The notes: a model not told the origin generated them from the letters alone. A stretch of 34,726 bases of DNA from an uncultured Collinsella sp. (GCA_958427975.1 CAUAEH010000020.1:1-34726); one strand, 5' to 3'; counted from the first letter of the stretch, positions 24,131-32,970 are shown. Numbers and translations: made by a program.

Positions 24131-25357
24131 CTAGGCCTGGGCGGCAGTAGAGCTGGGGCCCTGGACCTTTGCCCACGTCTTGAGCGACAGCGTATCGATC
24201 TCGATAAAGCCGGCGCTGGCCTTCTCGTCAAACGTGGTGTCGCGGTCGTAGGTAGCCAGACCGTAGTCGTAGAGGCTGAAGGGGCTCTTGCGGCCGACGA
24301 CATGGCAGTTGCCCTTAAAGAACTTAAGGCGGACAGTGCCGGTCACGAACTTCTGGGTATCGGCCATAAAGGCATCGAGCGCGTTTTTGAGCGGGCTGTA
24401 CCACTGGCCGTTGTACACGGCGGTGGCCCAATCCTGCTCGAGCTTGATCTTGGTCTTGAGCAGGTCGCCCTCGACGCAGATGTCCTCGAGCGCCTTGTGG
24501 GCGGTGATGAGCGTCAGGGCGCCGGGAACCTCGTAGCACTCGCGGCTCTTAAGGCCCACCAGGCGATCCTCGACCAGATCGAGACGGCCAAAGCCATTGT
24601 CGCCGGAGATCTTGTTGAGGGCGATGACGATCTCAGAGAGCTTCATCTTCTTGCCGTCGACGGCGACGGGCTTGCCGGCCTCAAACTCAATCTCGGTGTA
24701 GGTCGGGGTGTCCGGGGTGTCCTCGGGATTCTTGGTCATAACCCAGGCGTCGTCGAGCGGCTCATTCCAGGGATCCTCCAGGTGACCGCACTCAATGGCA
24801 CGACCCCACAGGTTGTCGTCGATGGAGTAGGGGTTGTCGTTGGCACCCTCGGGAACCGGCACGTTGTGAGCGTGGGCATAGGCGACCTCGTCGGGACGGC
24901 ACTTCAGGTCCCACTCGCGAACCGGGGCGATAACCTTGAGCTCGGGGTCGAGGGCCTTGACGGCAGCCTCGAAGCGGACCTGGTCGTTACCCTTGCCGGT
25001 GCAGCCGTGGGCGACGTAGGTCGCGCCAAACTCGTGAGCGACCTCGACAAGCTTCTTGGCGAGCAGCGGGCGAGACAGGGCGGAGAGCAGCGGGTACTTG
25101 TTCTCGTACATGGAGTTTGCAGCGATGGCCTTAGTCAGGAACTCATCGGAGAACTCGTCGCGCAGGTCGAGCACCTGGCAATCGAGAACGCCCAGGTCGA
25201 GCGCCTTCTGCTTCTTGGCATCCAGTCCGGTCTCTTCCTGGCCCACGTTGCCGCAGACGCAAACGACATCGAGATTCTTCTCGTCCTGGAGCCACTTGAC
25301 ACATACGGATGTATCAAGACCACCGGAATATGCGAGAACGACTTTTTCCTTGCTCAT
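24131..25357 (-). CDS. argG: Argininosuccinate synthase
   Basis: A 408-residue enzyme that joins citrulline and aspartate using ATP. It starts KEKVVLAYSGGLDTSVCVKW, whose SGGLDTS is the pyrophosphate-binding loop. It also has YVAHGCTGKGNDQVRFE and GRAIECGHLEDPW. Length is normal for the family. ATG at 25357 is preferred over the longer open frame, with AAAGGAAA upstream. With argH it covers the last two steps of arginine synthesis; earlier arg genes are absent here. I looked for an ARG box or T-box in the 160-nt AT-rich leader and could not identify one. Confidence 0.95.
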   Translation of the reverse strand: MSKEKVVLAYSGGLDTSVCVKWLQDEKNLDVVCVCGNVGQEETGLDAKKQKALDLGVLDCQVLDLRDEFSDEFLTKAIAANSMYENKYPLLSALSRPLLAKKLVEVAHEFGATYVAHGCTGKGNDQVRFEAAVKALDPELKVIAPVREWDLKCRPDEVAYAHAHNVPVPEGANDNPYSIDDNLWGRAIECGHLEDPWNEPLDDAWVMTKNPEDTPDTPTYTEIEFEAGKPVAVDGKKMKLSEIVIALNKISGDNGFGRLDLVEDRLVGLKSRECYEVPGALTLITAHKALEDICVEGDLLKTKIKLEQDWATAVYNGQWYSPLKNALDAFMADTQKFVTGTVRLKFFKGNCHVVGRKSPFSLYDYGLATYDRDTTFDEKASAGFIEIDTLSLKTWAKVQGPSSTAAQA

Positions 25358-25517
25358 GGCTGTTTCCTTTCGCCCTTGGTAGCTAGTTAGAACATCGGTC
25401 AGTTGCAAGTCATTTCAAGGCCATATACCGTGCAATATCAGGTTAAATAGCAAAAATCAGCACATACATGCCCTAGAAACATGCAGCAATGTCGTGCTAA
25501 AACCCAACGACCTCAAA

Positions 25518-25862
25518 ATGACTCTGTTGAGGCATTGCGCCCCATGCGGACAGAGACGATTGTTATCGTCGTCGGGAAATTGCGCGCTGGCGTCGGATGG
25601 CATTGTCTGCAGTGGTGATGATCTTTACGAACTGCATCTGCCTCTCCTTTCACGTATCGCCGGGCGCAATTCAAATATCGTAAACGGTACCTTTTACTCG
25701 GTAAGCGGTTGTTTTTCCGTCTCCGTTTTCGATGGTCGCTATATTACGCTAAAGTGCCCACAGCACAAGCGACAAATTCAAATTTCTGAAAAGTTTTTTC
25801 ATTACTTTGTGAAGCGTGGTGCAAATACGCACCATTCCTGCGAAAATACGCTCGACTACTAG
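25518..25862 (+). CDS. Hypothetical cysteine-containing ORF, doubtful
   Basis: An open frame of about 114 codons between argG and the Cof-type gene, noticeably poorer in GC than its neighbours. It contains CAPC near the N-terminus, further cysteines and LKCPQHK, which could suggest a metal site. No good ribosome site precedes ATG 25518 or GTG 25494. The protein looks plausible in composition, especially its second half (ISEKFFHYFVKRGAN), but I recognise no family. It may be a decayed or foreign gene, or non-coding. Confidence 0.3.
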   Translation: MTLLRHCAPCGQRRLLSSSGNCALASDGIVCSGDDLYELHLPLLSRIAGRNSNIVNGTFYSVSGCFSVSVFDGRYITLKCPQHKRQIQISEKFFHYFVKRGANTHHSCENTLDY

Positions 25863-25911
25863 TTGATGGTTATAACGTCTGAAACAATCTCGAAACGAAA
25901 GGCGCATTTTT

Positions 25912-26739
25912 ATGCAAACTTACGAATCGGACGCCAACATCGGCAACATTAAGATTCTCGCCGTCGATATGGACAAGACGCTGCTGACCGACGAGCGTGT
26001 GCTGCCCCAGGGTCTTGATGAGCGCCTGGACAAGCTCGCCGACGCCGGCATCGTATTCTGCCCCGCCAGCGGACGTCCCGCCCCCAAGCTCGAGGAGATG
26101 TTCGAGGGCATCAAGAACCGCCTCGCCTTTTGTCCCGACAACGGAGCTTGCGTGATCTATCGCGGCAGCTATATCTATAAGAGCAATATCGACGTAGAGC
26201 TGTATCAGCAGGTCTTGAACCGTGCCTCGGAGGATCCTCGCGCTGTCCCCGTCCTGTGCTGCTTCGACGAGTTCTACGTGCTTGCCCGCGACCATCAATA
26301 CCACGACGAGATCAGCGTCTACTACAACACAATCAACTACGTCGACAGCTTTGAGGGCATTGATTTCGAGTCCAACAAGATTTCGGTCTTCTTCCCCGGC
26401 TACGACGCCGAGCCCGCTTTCCGCGAGACCTATAGCCCCGAGTTCTCGGATAAGCTCTACGTCACCAACGCCGGGCGCGAGTGGATCGACTTTATGAACC
26501 TGGGCGTCGACAAGGGCGCCGGCGTCGCTCACCTGTGCGAGCACCTGGGCATCGATATTGCCGATGCTGCCGCCGTGGGTGATACCTACAACGACATCCC
26601 CATGCTGGAGCGCGTCGGTCACAGCTTTATCGTGGACAATGCCGAGGAGCACATGAACGCGCACGCCAAGTGGCGCATTCCGAGCAACAACGACGGGGGC
26701 GTACTGACGCTCATCGACGCCATCCTGGCGGCTCGTTAA
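25912..26739 (+). CDS. Cof-type HAD-IIB family hydrolase
   Basis: A 275-residue phosphatase of the HAD-IIB group. It has motif I ILAVDMDKTLL (Asp about 19 and 21), PASGRP after it, NGACVIYRG typical of Cof proteins, GVDKGAGVAHL with the motif III lysine and motif IV AAVGDTYNDIPML. Such enzymes remove phosphate from sugar phosphates, flavins or pyridoxal phosphate; the substrate is open. ATG at 25912 has GAAAGG nine bases upstream. Transcribed alone. Confidence 0.9.
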   Translation: MQTYESDANIGNIKILAVDMDKTLLTDERVLPQGLDERLDKLADAGIVFCPASGRPAPKLEEMFEGIKNRLAFCPDNGACVIYRGSYIYKSNIDVELYQQVLNRASEDPRAVPVLCCFDEFYVLARDHQYHDEISVYYNTINYVDSFEGIDFESNKISVFFPGYDAEPAFRETYSPEFSDKLYVTNAGREWIDFMNLGVDKGAGVAHLCEHLGIDIADAAAVGDTYNDIPMLERVGHSFIVDNAEEHMNAHAKWRIPSNNDGGVLTLIDAILAAR

Positions 26740-26750
26740 CGTGGCTCGTT

Positions 26751-26879
26751 GGGCCTGGCCGGGCGGCACGGGTTAACTTTTCGCTCGGTCAGGTCCTGCG
26801 CAAGACGAAAGCCACATTAAGTGGCTTTCTTTGCGTGCGGAATCTACGAAAAGTTAACCCGTGCCGCCCGGCCAGGCCC
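26751..26879. repeat. 129-bp element with 33-bp perfect terminal inverted repeats
   Basis: Positions 26751-26783 and 26847-26879 are exact reverse complements (outer ends GGGCCTGGCCGGGCGGC). They enclose 63 bp that carry a smaller hairpin, GAAAGCCAC (26807-26815) and GTGGCTTTC (26821-26829) followed by TTTGCG. The inner hairpin could end transcription of the Cof-type gene. The outer arms resemble a miniature inverted-repeat element; no target duplication is seen at the borders. No second copy occurs in this window. Confidence 0.75.
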
Positions 26880-26948
26880 TAGGTTTACTTACCTGCCGCC
26901 AAGATGGCGTCTTGAGTGTCTAGATACTTAGGCTGAATTTAATTGAAC

Positions 26949-26988
26949 GAAGGACGCTCCTTGTTGATAAGGGGCGTCCTTCTGTTTT
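26949..26988 (+). terminator. Intrinsic terminator between the Cof gene and polA
   Basis: GAAGGACGCTCC (26949-26960) pairs with GGGGCGTCCTTC (26971-26982), one G-U allowed, then TGTTTTTGG on the plus strand. On the minus strand the tail is CGTTCAATT, so it may also serve polA. Confidence 0.75.
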
Positions 26989-27016
26989 TGGTTACTTTGG
27001 AACTGTGGTTGCTTCC

Positions 27017-29767
27017 CTATTTAGCGTCGGCCCAGGTTATGCCGGTGCTGGCTTCGGCGATTAGGGGGACGCGGAGGTCTACTACGTGTTCCATGACGTC
27101 GCGGACCATGGTGGTCAGGCGCTCGACTTCATCGACGGGGCACTCAAAGTCCAGTTCGTCGTGTACCTGCAAGATCATGTGGGCGGCAAAGCCCTCCTCT
27201 TCCAGACGGCGGCTTACGCGGGCCATCGCGATCTTGATGATGTCGGCGGCGGTTCCCTGCATGGGGTGGTTCATGGCCGTGCGCTCGCCAAAACCGCGGA
27301 GTTGCGGGTTTTTGGCCTTGAGCTCCGGAATATGACGACGGCGGCCGTACATGGTCTCGGCGTAGCCCGTCTGCTTGGCGCGCGCCACCACGTTGTCGAG
27401 GAATGTACGCACGCCCGGGTAGGCCTCGTAGTAGCGGTCGATCATGTCACGCGCCTCGGCCATCGAGATATGCAGCGACTGTGACAGACCATAGGCCTGC
27501 TGGCCGTACACGATGCCAAAGTTCACGGCCTTGGCGCGACTGCGCAGGTCGGGCGTTACCTCGGACACCGGCACACCAAATACGCGCGCCGCCGTCTCGG
27601 CATGGAAGTCCTCGCCCTCGTTAAAGGCGCGCACCAAGTGCTCGTCACCCGAGAGATGTGCCAGCAGACGCAGCTCTATCTGCGAGTAGTCCACCGCCAA
27701 AAAGACGCTTCCCTCGCCTGCCGAAAACGCCGTCTTGACGGTACGACCCAGCTCCGAGCGCGTCGGGATGTTCTGCAGGTTCGGGTCGCTCGAGGACAGA
27801 CGCCCCGTTGCCGTGATGGTCTGGTTGTACGTGGTGTGCACGCGACCGTCACCACGGCGCAGCGGGCCCAGCGTATCCAGATAGGTGGACTTGATTTTGG
27901 ACTTTTCACGCCAATCCAAGATCAGACGCACGATTTCGTGGTCGCGGGCAAGGTCGCTCAACACCTTGGCGTTGGTCGAATAGTAGCCGCGCTTAGTCTT
28001 CTTGAGGCCCTTGGTCGGAAGCCCCATCACATCAAAGAGCACATGCGACAGCTGCATGGGACTGCCAATATTAAAGGTCTCGTCACCCGCCAGGTCGCGA
28101 ATGCTGCGCTCGACCTCGGTGATCTGGGTCGCCAGGCCCTCGGACAGATTACGCAGGCGGTCGGGATCCACGAGCATTCCCGCGCGCTCCATCTTGGCAA
28201 GCACCGGCACGAGCGGCATCTCGATGCCATCGAACACGTTGGCGGCATTCTCACGGGCCATGCACTCGCGCAACGGCGTCACGAGCGCCAGCGTCAGAGC
28301 CGCAGTACGGGCGGCAGGCGCTGGAGCGTCCTCACCAGCACCCTCTGCACCGCGCGCCGCAGGCAACGCCATCTGCAGATACGTATCGGCAAGATATGCC
28401 TCATCGAACTCGGAGCGATCGGAATCCAGCAGATAGGCAGCGACCACGGTATCGAAGATACGCGTGGAATCGGCAGCGAGCGGATCCATGAGCTCGGGCT
28501 CAGAAGAATCGATGGGCGAAAGCTCGTGCAGCAGCGCCTTCGTATCCGGGCTCGCCACGCGGCCCTCCATAAACAGGCGCGCAAGCACGCCGGCGATCAC
28601 ACCGTGAGCGAAGTTGAAGCCATCGACTACGGCAGTGGAGGCGCCGTCGCCCTCCTCGAGCGCGAACAGGCCCTTGGACGTCGCCAACCACAGCGTGCGC
28701 GTCAGTCCAAAGAGCGCGCCCTCTTCCTTATCGTCGTCCACCACGGCGGCGACCCACTCGCCCGCCTCGATCGCACGCGAAACCTCGGACGCCACGGCAG
28801 CAAGCGCCTCGGCATCGCCGGCAGCGGTGCGCTCAATCGTGGGCATCTCAAACATACTGGAGACAGCAGCAGCCCCGCCCTCGCCGCCGATCAGCGCCAA
28901 GAAACGGTTCTGCATGGCGGTGATACCAAGCGTGCCCAGCGCAGCGGAAACCTCATCGGCAGAATACGCCGGGAAGGACGTCGCCTCAAAATCGAGCTCA
29001 ACGGGCGCATCGGTGCGGATGGTCGCGACCTTGCGGCTCAGCAGCGCGTCGTCGATGTGCGCGCGCAGGTTCTCGCCCATCTTGCCCTTGACCTCGTCGG
29101 CATGCGCGATGACTTCGTCCAGGCTACCGTACTTCGCAATGAGCGCACTCGCCTTTTTGGGACCGATGCCCGGTACACCGGGGATGTTGTCGGACGTATC
29201 GCCCTTTAGACCGTAAAAATCGGGCACGAGCGCCGGCGTAATGCCGTGATACAGGTCGTCCACGCTCTCGGGCGTCATGATCGCCACGTCAGACAGGCCC
29301 TTGCGGGTCGAGACCACGTTGACGTGCTCGGTCACGAGTTGATACATGTCGCGGTCGCCGGTCACCAGTAGCATGTCGCAGCCGGCCTGCTCGCCCAGGC
29401 GCGCCATGGTTCCCAGGATATCGTCGCCTTCCCAGCCCTCGGACTGCAGAATCGGCACGTTGAGCGCACCGAGCAGCTCCTTGATCATAGGGAACTGCGC
29501 ATGCAGATCGGGGTCCATGGGCGGGCGTTGCGCCTTATACTGCGGCAGCATCTCCATGCGCACGCGCGGCTTACCCTTGTCAAACGCCACGACCACACCG
29601 TCGGGGTTAAAGGCATCAATCATCTTAAGAAACATGTTCAGAAAGCCAAAGATCGCGTTGGTGGGGCGACCGTCCGGCGCGTTCATGGTCGGCGGCACGG
29701 CGTGAAAGGCGCGGTGCATGAGCGAGTTGGCGTCGATAACGGCAAAAGTGCGGCGCTTGTCAGACAT
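27017..29767 (-). CDS. polA: DNA polymerase I
   Basis: A 916-residue repair and Okazaki-fragment polymerase. The N-terminal ~300 residues are the 5'-3' exonuclease (FAVIDANSLMHRAFHA, TGDRDMYQLV, GLKGDTSDNIPGVPGIGPKKA). The C-terminal half has polymerase motif A DYSQIELRLLAHLSG, motif B RSRAKAVNFGIVYG and motif C QVHDELDFE (near 870). The middle domain lacks the D-x-E and other acidic residues of a working 3'-5' proofreading site, as in many Gram-positive Pol I proteins. ATG at 29767 has GAGGT seven bases upstream; a longer open frame reaches 29806 without support. Confidence 0.96.
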   Translation of the reverse strand: MSDKRRTFAVIDANSLMHRAFHAVPPTMNAPDGRPTNAIFGFLNMFLKMIDAFNPDGVVVAFDKGKPRVRMEMLPQYKAQRPPMDPDLHAQFPMIKELLGALNVPILQSEGWEGDDILGTMARLGEQAGCDMLLVTGDRDMYQLVTEHVNVVSTRKGLSDVAIMTPESVDDLYHGITPALVPDFYGLKGDTSDNIPGVPGIGPKKASALIAKYGSLDEVIAHADEVKGKMGENLRAHIDDALLSRKVATIRTDAPVELDFEATSFPAYSADEVSAALGTLGITAMQNRFLALIGGEGGAAAVSSMFEMPTIERTAAGDAEALAAVASEVSRAIEAGEWVAAVVDDDKEEGALFGLTRTLWLATSKGLFALEEGDGASTAVVDGFNFAHGVIAGVLARLFMEGRVASPDTKALLHELSPIDSSEPELMDPLAADSTRIFDTVVAAYLLDSDRSEFDEAYLADTYLQMALPAARGAEGAGEDAPAPAARTAALTLALVTPLRECMARENAANVFDGIEMPLVPVLAKMERAGMLVDPDRLRNLSEGLATQITEVERSIRDLAGDETFNIGSPMQLSHVLFDVMGLPTKGLKKTKRGYYSTNAKVLSDLARDHEIVRLILDWREKSKIKSTYLDTLGPLRRGDGRVHTTYNQTITATGRLSSSDPNLQNIPTRSELGRTVKTAFSAGEGSVFLAVDYSQIELRLLAHLSGDEHLVRAFNEGEDFHAETAARVFGVPVSEVTPDLRSRAKAVNFGIVYGQQAYGLSQSLHISMAEARDMIDRYYEAYPGVRTFLDNVVARAKQTGYAETMYGRRRHIPELKAKNPQLRGFGERTAMNHPMQGTAADIIKIAMARVSRRLEEEGFAAHMILQVHDELDFECPVDEVERLTTMVRDVMEHVVDLRVPLIAEASTGITWADAK

Positions 29768-29933
29768 ATTAAATACCTCGCTTTGGGCTGGGCACGGTTT
29801 GCTCACTCCAGTTTACACGCTCCCCGCCCCGCGGCCACCTCACATCAAGCTCCCCCGCCACCGTGAGCCCGCGCGTGATACGATGGCTCACGGTACATCA
29901 ACCAGCACGATCGATCCGAAAGGAGCCTGCGTC

Positions 29934-31331
29934 ATGGAGCGTCCCTGCGCATGGAAAAAGTACACGCCACAGCAAGTCGAGGAGCTCGAGGAGCTTTGCC
30001 GCGGCTATAAGCAGTTTTTGAGCGAGAACAAGACCGAGCGCCTGTGCGTCAAGACCGGTATCAAGATGGCCGAGGAGGCGGGCTACGTCAATCTGGAGAC
30101 CGTGATCGCCGAGGGCCGCGCGCTCAAGGCCGACGACAAGGTGTACGCCGCCAATCACGGCAAGGACCTCATGCTCGTCAACCTGGGCACCGCCCCGCTC
30201 GAGCAGGGCTTTAACATCCTGGGCGCCCACGTGGACTCGCCGCGCCTAGACCTTAAGCAGAACCCCGCCTTCGAAGCCGGCGACATGGCCTACCTCGACA
30301 CGCACTACTACGGTGGCGTCAAGAGCTACCACTGGGTCGCTTCCCCGCTCGCACTCGTGGGCGTCATCTGCAAAAAGGACGGCACCACCGTCGACATCAA
30401 CATCGGCGACAAGGCGGACGACCCGGTCTTTACCATCTCCGACCTGCTAATCCACCTCTCGAGCGAGCAGATGGCCAAGCCCGCCAAGGACGCCGTCGAC
30501 GCCGAGATCCTCGACGTGATCGTGGGCGGCCGCCCCGTCAAGTTTGACGAGGACGACAAGGACGCCCCCAAGGAGCCCGTCAAGCAGATGTTCCTGGACA
30601 TCCTCAAGGAGCAGTACGACGTCGAGGAGGAGGACTTCCTCTCCGCCGAGATCGAGGTCGTGCCCGCCGGCCCGGCCCGCGACATGGGCCTCGACCGCTC
30701 CATGATTCTGGGCTATGGCCATGACGACCGCGTCTGCGCCTATCCGTCCATGCTCGCCCAGATAAACGTCGCCAACGTGGAGCGCACGAGCATCACACTC
30801 ATCGTCGACAAGGAGGAGATTGGCTCCGTGGGTGCCACCGGCATGACGAGCCGCTTCTTCGAGAACACCGTCGCCGAGATCATGACGCTCGCCGGCGAGG
30901 ATAGCCCGCTGGCCCTGCGCCGTGCACTCGCTCACAGCCGCATGCTCTCCTCCGACGTGTCCGCCGGCTTCGACCCGGGCTACGCCGGCAAGTTCGAGAC
31001 CAAGAACGCAGCCTTCATGGGTCGCGGCCTGTGCTTTAACAAGTACACGGGCAGCCGCGGCAAGGGCGGTTCAAACGACGCCGACGCCGAATACGTGGCC
31101 CTCGTCCGCGACATCATGGACGAGGCCGGCGTGGACTTCCAGACCTGCGAGCTCGGTCGCGTCAACGCGGGCGGCGGCGGCACCATCGCCTACATCATGG
31201 CCAAGTACGGCATGAACGTCATCGACTCCGGCGTTGCCGTCCTGTCCATGCATGCCCTGTGGGAGGTCGCCAACAAGGCCGACATCTACGAGGCCTACCG
31301 CGGCTACAAGGCCTTCCTCGAGCGCGCCTAA
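29934..31331 (+). CDS. M18-family metallo-aminopeptidase
   Basis: A 465-residue zinc aminopeptidase that removes N-terminal, often acidic, residues from peptides in the cytoplasm. Expected metal-site motifs are present: GAHVDSPRLDLK (His about 99), LGYGHDDRVCAYP, the catalytic DKEEIGSVGATG, and SMHALWEVANK with the last histidine. The family's SADVAHA-like stretch reads SSDVSAGFDPGYAGK. The upstream frame is open for 70 codons, but ATG at 29934 is preferred for its AAAGGAG eight bases upstream. Divergent from polA; followed by the hairpin at 31345. Confidence 0.9.
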   Translation: MERPCAWKKYTPQQVEELEELCRGYKQFLSENKTERLCVKTGIKMAEEAGYVNLETVIAEGRALKADDKVYAANHGKDLMLVNLGTAPLEQGFNILGAHVDSPRLDLKQNPAFEAGDMAYLDTHYYGGVKSYHWVASPLALVGVICKKDGTTVDINIGDKADDPVFTISDLLIHLSSEQMAKPAKDAVDAEILDVIVGGRPVKFDEDDKDAPKEPVKQMFLDILKEQYDVEEEDFLSAEIEVVPAGPARDMGLDRSMILGYGHDDRVCAYPSMLAQINVANVERTSITLIVDKEEIGSVGATGMTSRFFENTVAEIMTLAGEDSPLALRRALAHSRMLSSDVSAGFDPGYAGKFETKNAAFMGRGLCFNKYTGSRGKGGSNDADAEYVALVRDIMDEAGVDFQTCELGRVNAGGGGTIAYIMAKYGMNVIDSGVAVLSMHALWEVANKADIYEAYRGYKAFLERA

Positions 31332-31344
31332 CCAACCCTTCATC

Positions 31345-31419
31345 AGTTGCGGTGAAATACGGACTAAACTGGCCCATAAACGACCAAAACAGACCGTATT
31401 CCACCGCAACTTCTTTTTT
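31345..31419 (+). terminator. Hairpin repeat and terminator between the aminopeptidase and yaaA
   Basis: AGTTGCGGTGAAATACGGACT (31345-31365) pairs, with one mismatch and one G-U, with 31391-31411. On the plus strand it is followed by TTCTTTTTTGG. The outer half shares GTTGCGGTGAAATA with the perfect hairpin at 10436-10506, so the two look like members of one dispersed repeat. Confidence 0.75.
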
Positions 31420-31434
31420 GGCAGAGGAGAGTCC

Positions 31435-32244
31435 ATGCTGCAGGTCATCATTTCGCCCGCCAAGCAAATGCGCGCGGCCCAAGATGCTTTTGAAGTCCTG
31501 GGCATTACACCCTTTGCGCGCGAGACAGCTCGCCTCCACCGCGCACTGCTAGATATCGAGCGGAATGAAGGCAGCGGCGGCCTGCAGGCGCTATGGAACG
31601 TGAGCGACAGGCTGCTTACAACGTGCCTGGATACGCTTCACGAATTTATGCCCGTCCTGAGCGATGCCGGCCTCGCCGATCCCGATATCGCGCGTCGAAT
31701 CTCCCCTGCCGTCATGTCCTATCACGGCATTCAATACCAAAGCATGGCGCCCGAGGTCATGGATGCCGCACAGCTCGACTGGCTGCAAAACCATCTCTGG
31801 ATCCTCTCGAGCCTTTACGGATGCGTGCGCCCCTTTCATGCCGTTGAACCGTATCGGCTGGAGATGGGCGCGAAGCTTGCCGTCGACAATGCCCGAGACC
31901 TCTACGCGTTTTGGGGCGACAAGCTCGCACGGGTCATCGCTCCGGCGGGCTCCAACGCTACAATCGTCAACCTCGCCAGCGTAGAGTATGCCAAAGCCGT
32001 TCTGCCCCACCTCGCGGGCGACGCCGCAGCCGTCACATGCCTCTTTGGCGAAGGCATCCGCAACGGCAAGCCCATCCAGCGCTCGACCGCCAGCAAAAAG
32101 GCACGCGGCTCCATGGTGCGCTGGATGGCAGAAAACAAGCTCGAGGATGTAGACGAACTCACCGCGTTCGACGTTGGTTATCGCCACTTTCCCGAGCTTT
32201 CAAATAAAAACACTTTGGTCTTCCTGAACGAACAGGCCTTGTAG
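31435..32244 (+). CDS. yaaA: YaaA-family peroxide stress protein
   Basis: A 269-residue DUF328/UPF0246 protein. In E. coli YaaA lowers free iron and limits DNA damage under hydrogen peroxide. It starts MLQVIISPAKQM, matching the ISPAK motif of the family. It has YHGIQYQSM, WILSSLYGCVRPFHAVEPYRLEMG, and ends KNTLVFLN. Length is normal. ATG at 31435 has GAGGAG five bases upstream, just after the terminator-like hairpin. Confidence 0.92.
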   Translation: MLQVIISPAKQMRAAQDAFEVLGITPFARETARLHRALLDIERNEGSGGLQALWNVSDRLLTTCLDTLHEFMPVLSDAGLADPDIARRISPAVMSYHGIQYQSMAPEVMDAAQLDWLQNHLWILSSLYGCVRPFHAVEPYRLEMGAKLAVDNARDLYAFWGDKLARVIAPAGSNATIVNLASVEYAKAVLPHLAGDAAAVTCLFGEGIRNGKPIQRSTASKKARGSMVRWMAENKLEDVDELTAFDVGYRHFPELSNKNTLVFLNEQAL

Positions 32245-32284
32245 GACCACCGCTACTTTTAAATGTGCTGCCTAGGCACGGCGT

Positions 32285-32799
32285 CTATTCCGCCAAGCCG
32301 TCGGCTTTGGCAATTTCATTTGTCGAGCCGTCCTGATAGGTAATCTTGACATGCTCCACCTCGGACACCTTGACGCCCGACGGGGCCCCAGGCGCCATTC
32401 CGTCAGCGCGATATCCATCGTCGTGGGCACATCCCCTTTATCTTTGAGCTCGACTGACAGCGTCTTAAGCGACGCATCGAAGGTCACGCGCTCGATCTCT
32501 TCACCAGGAATGGAACCACCGCTTAGCTGCAGCTGGACAAATCCATCGCACGGATACCAATAGTCGCCGGGAGCTGCCACCGTGTTACCGCCAGCGACCT
32601 TCACCGTCATGATCGGTAGGCTATCATCAGCCTCGAACTCCCAGGCGGCGGCGCCGCAACCGCCAAACGTCCAGATACAAAAGGCAATCACCAGCACGGC
32701 AAGCACCGCAAAACCAATCGCGACAAGGCCATGGTGCGCGCGGCTCTCCTCGGCCGATACATCCCACTGCGTCTCTCGATATAGATGCTTGTCTTCCAT
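32285..32799 (-). pseudogene. Membrane-anchored hypothetical protein gene with a frameshift
   Basis: ATG at 32799 opens a protein with a polar N-terminus (MEDKHLYRETQWDVSAEESR), one membrane span (about 24-45) and a beta-rich extracytoplasmic part. After ...PTTMDIALT the frame turns into an arginine-rich, unnatural tail ending at 32272. The adjacent frame reads MAPGAPSGVKVSEVEHVKI, then YQDGSTNEIAKADGLAE and a stop at 32285-32287, which is clearly protein-like. The shift falls near 32396-32402 (GACGGAATGG on the minus strand). Loss of one ACGG unit from a tandem ACGGACGG would explain it, giving ...ALTDGMAPG... in the intact form. It could be a real mutation or a base-calling error. I do not recognise the family. 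It is divergent from thiC. Confidence 0.65.
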
Positions 32800-32849
32800 G
32801 TTCGCCTCCCCACAGGCACGCTCGTTGGCCCAATCGTACCCATTCAGGC

Positions 32850-32855
32850 TATACT
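32850..32855 (+). promoter_or_regulatory. Likely -10 box of thiC
   Basis: TATACT lies about 18 nt before the TPP riboswitch. TTGGCC at 32825-32830 is a possible -35 with a long 19-base spacer. Confidence 0.5.
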
Positions 32856-32871
32856 TGAGCCCATTACATAA

Positions 32872-32961
32872 ACGGGGAGCTTGCAGGACAGGACGGCAGG
32901 CTGAGATTGGGCGCGCCCGCCCTGACCCGCAAACCTGATATGGGTAATGCCAACGAAGGGA
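32872..32961 (+). promoter_or_regulatory. TPP riboswitch (THI element)
   Basis: The conserved thiamine pyrophosphate aptamer is readable: ACGGGGAGC at the 5' side, GGCTGAGATTGGG, GACCC, AACCTGATATGGGTAATGCC and AACGAAGGGAG. It represses thiC when TPP is plentiful. The 3' end overlaps the thiC ribosome site (GGGAG), with no terminator hairpin between aptamer and start, so control is probably at translation initiation. Confidence 0.96.
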
Positions 32962-32970
32962 GCCGTGCCA

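Noticed and set aside
24086..25390. A 434-codon plus-strand open frame
   Set aside because: Antisense to argG and made of Leu/Val/Gly-rich shadow sequence.
25358..25500. T-box or ARG box before argG
   Set aside because: No T-box core (TGGNACCGCG-like) and no convincing ARG palindrome could be read.
27602..29209. A 535-codon plus-strand open frame
   Set aside because: Fully antisense to polA, rich in Arg, His and Gln, without domain motifs.
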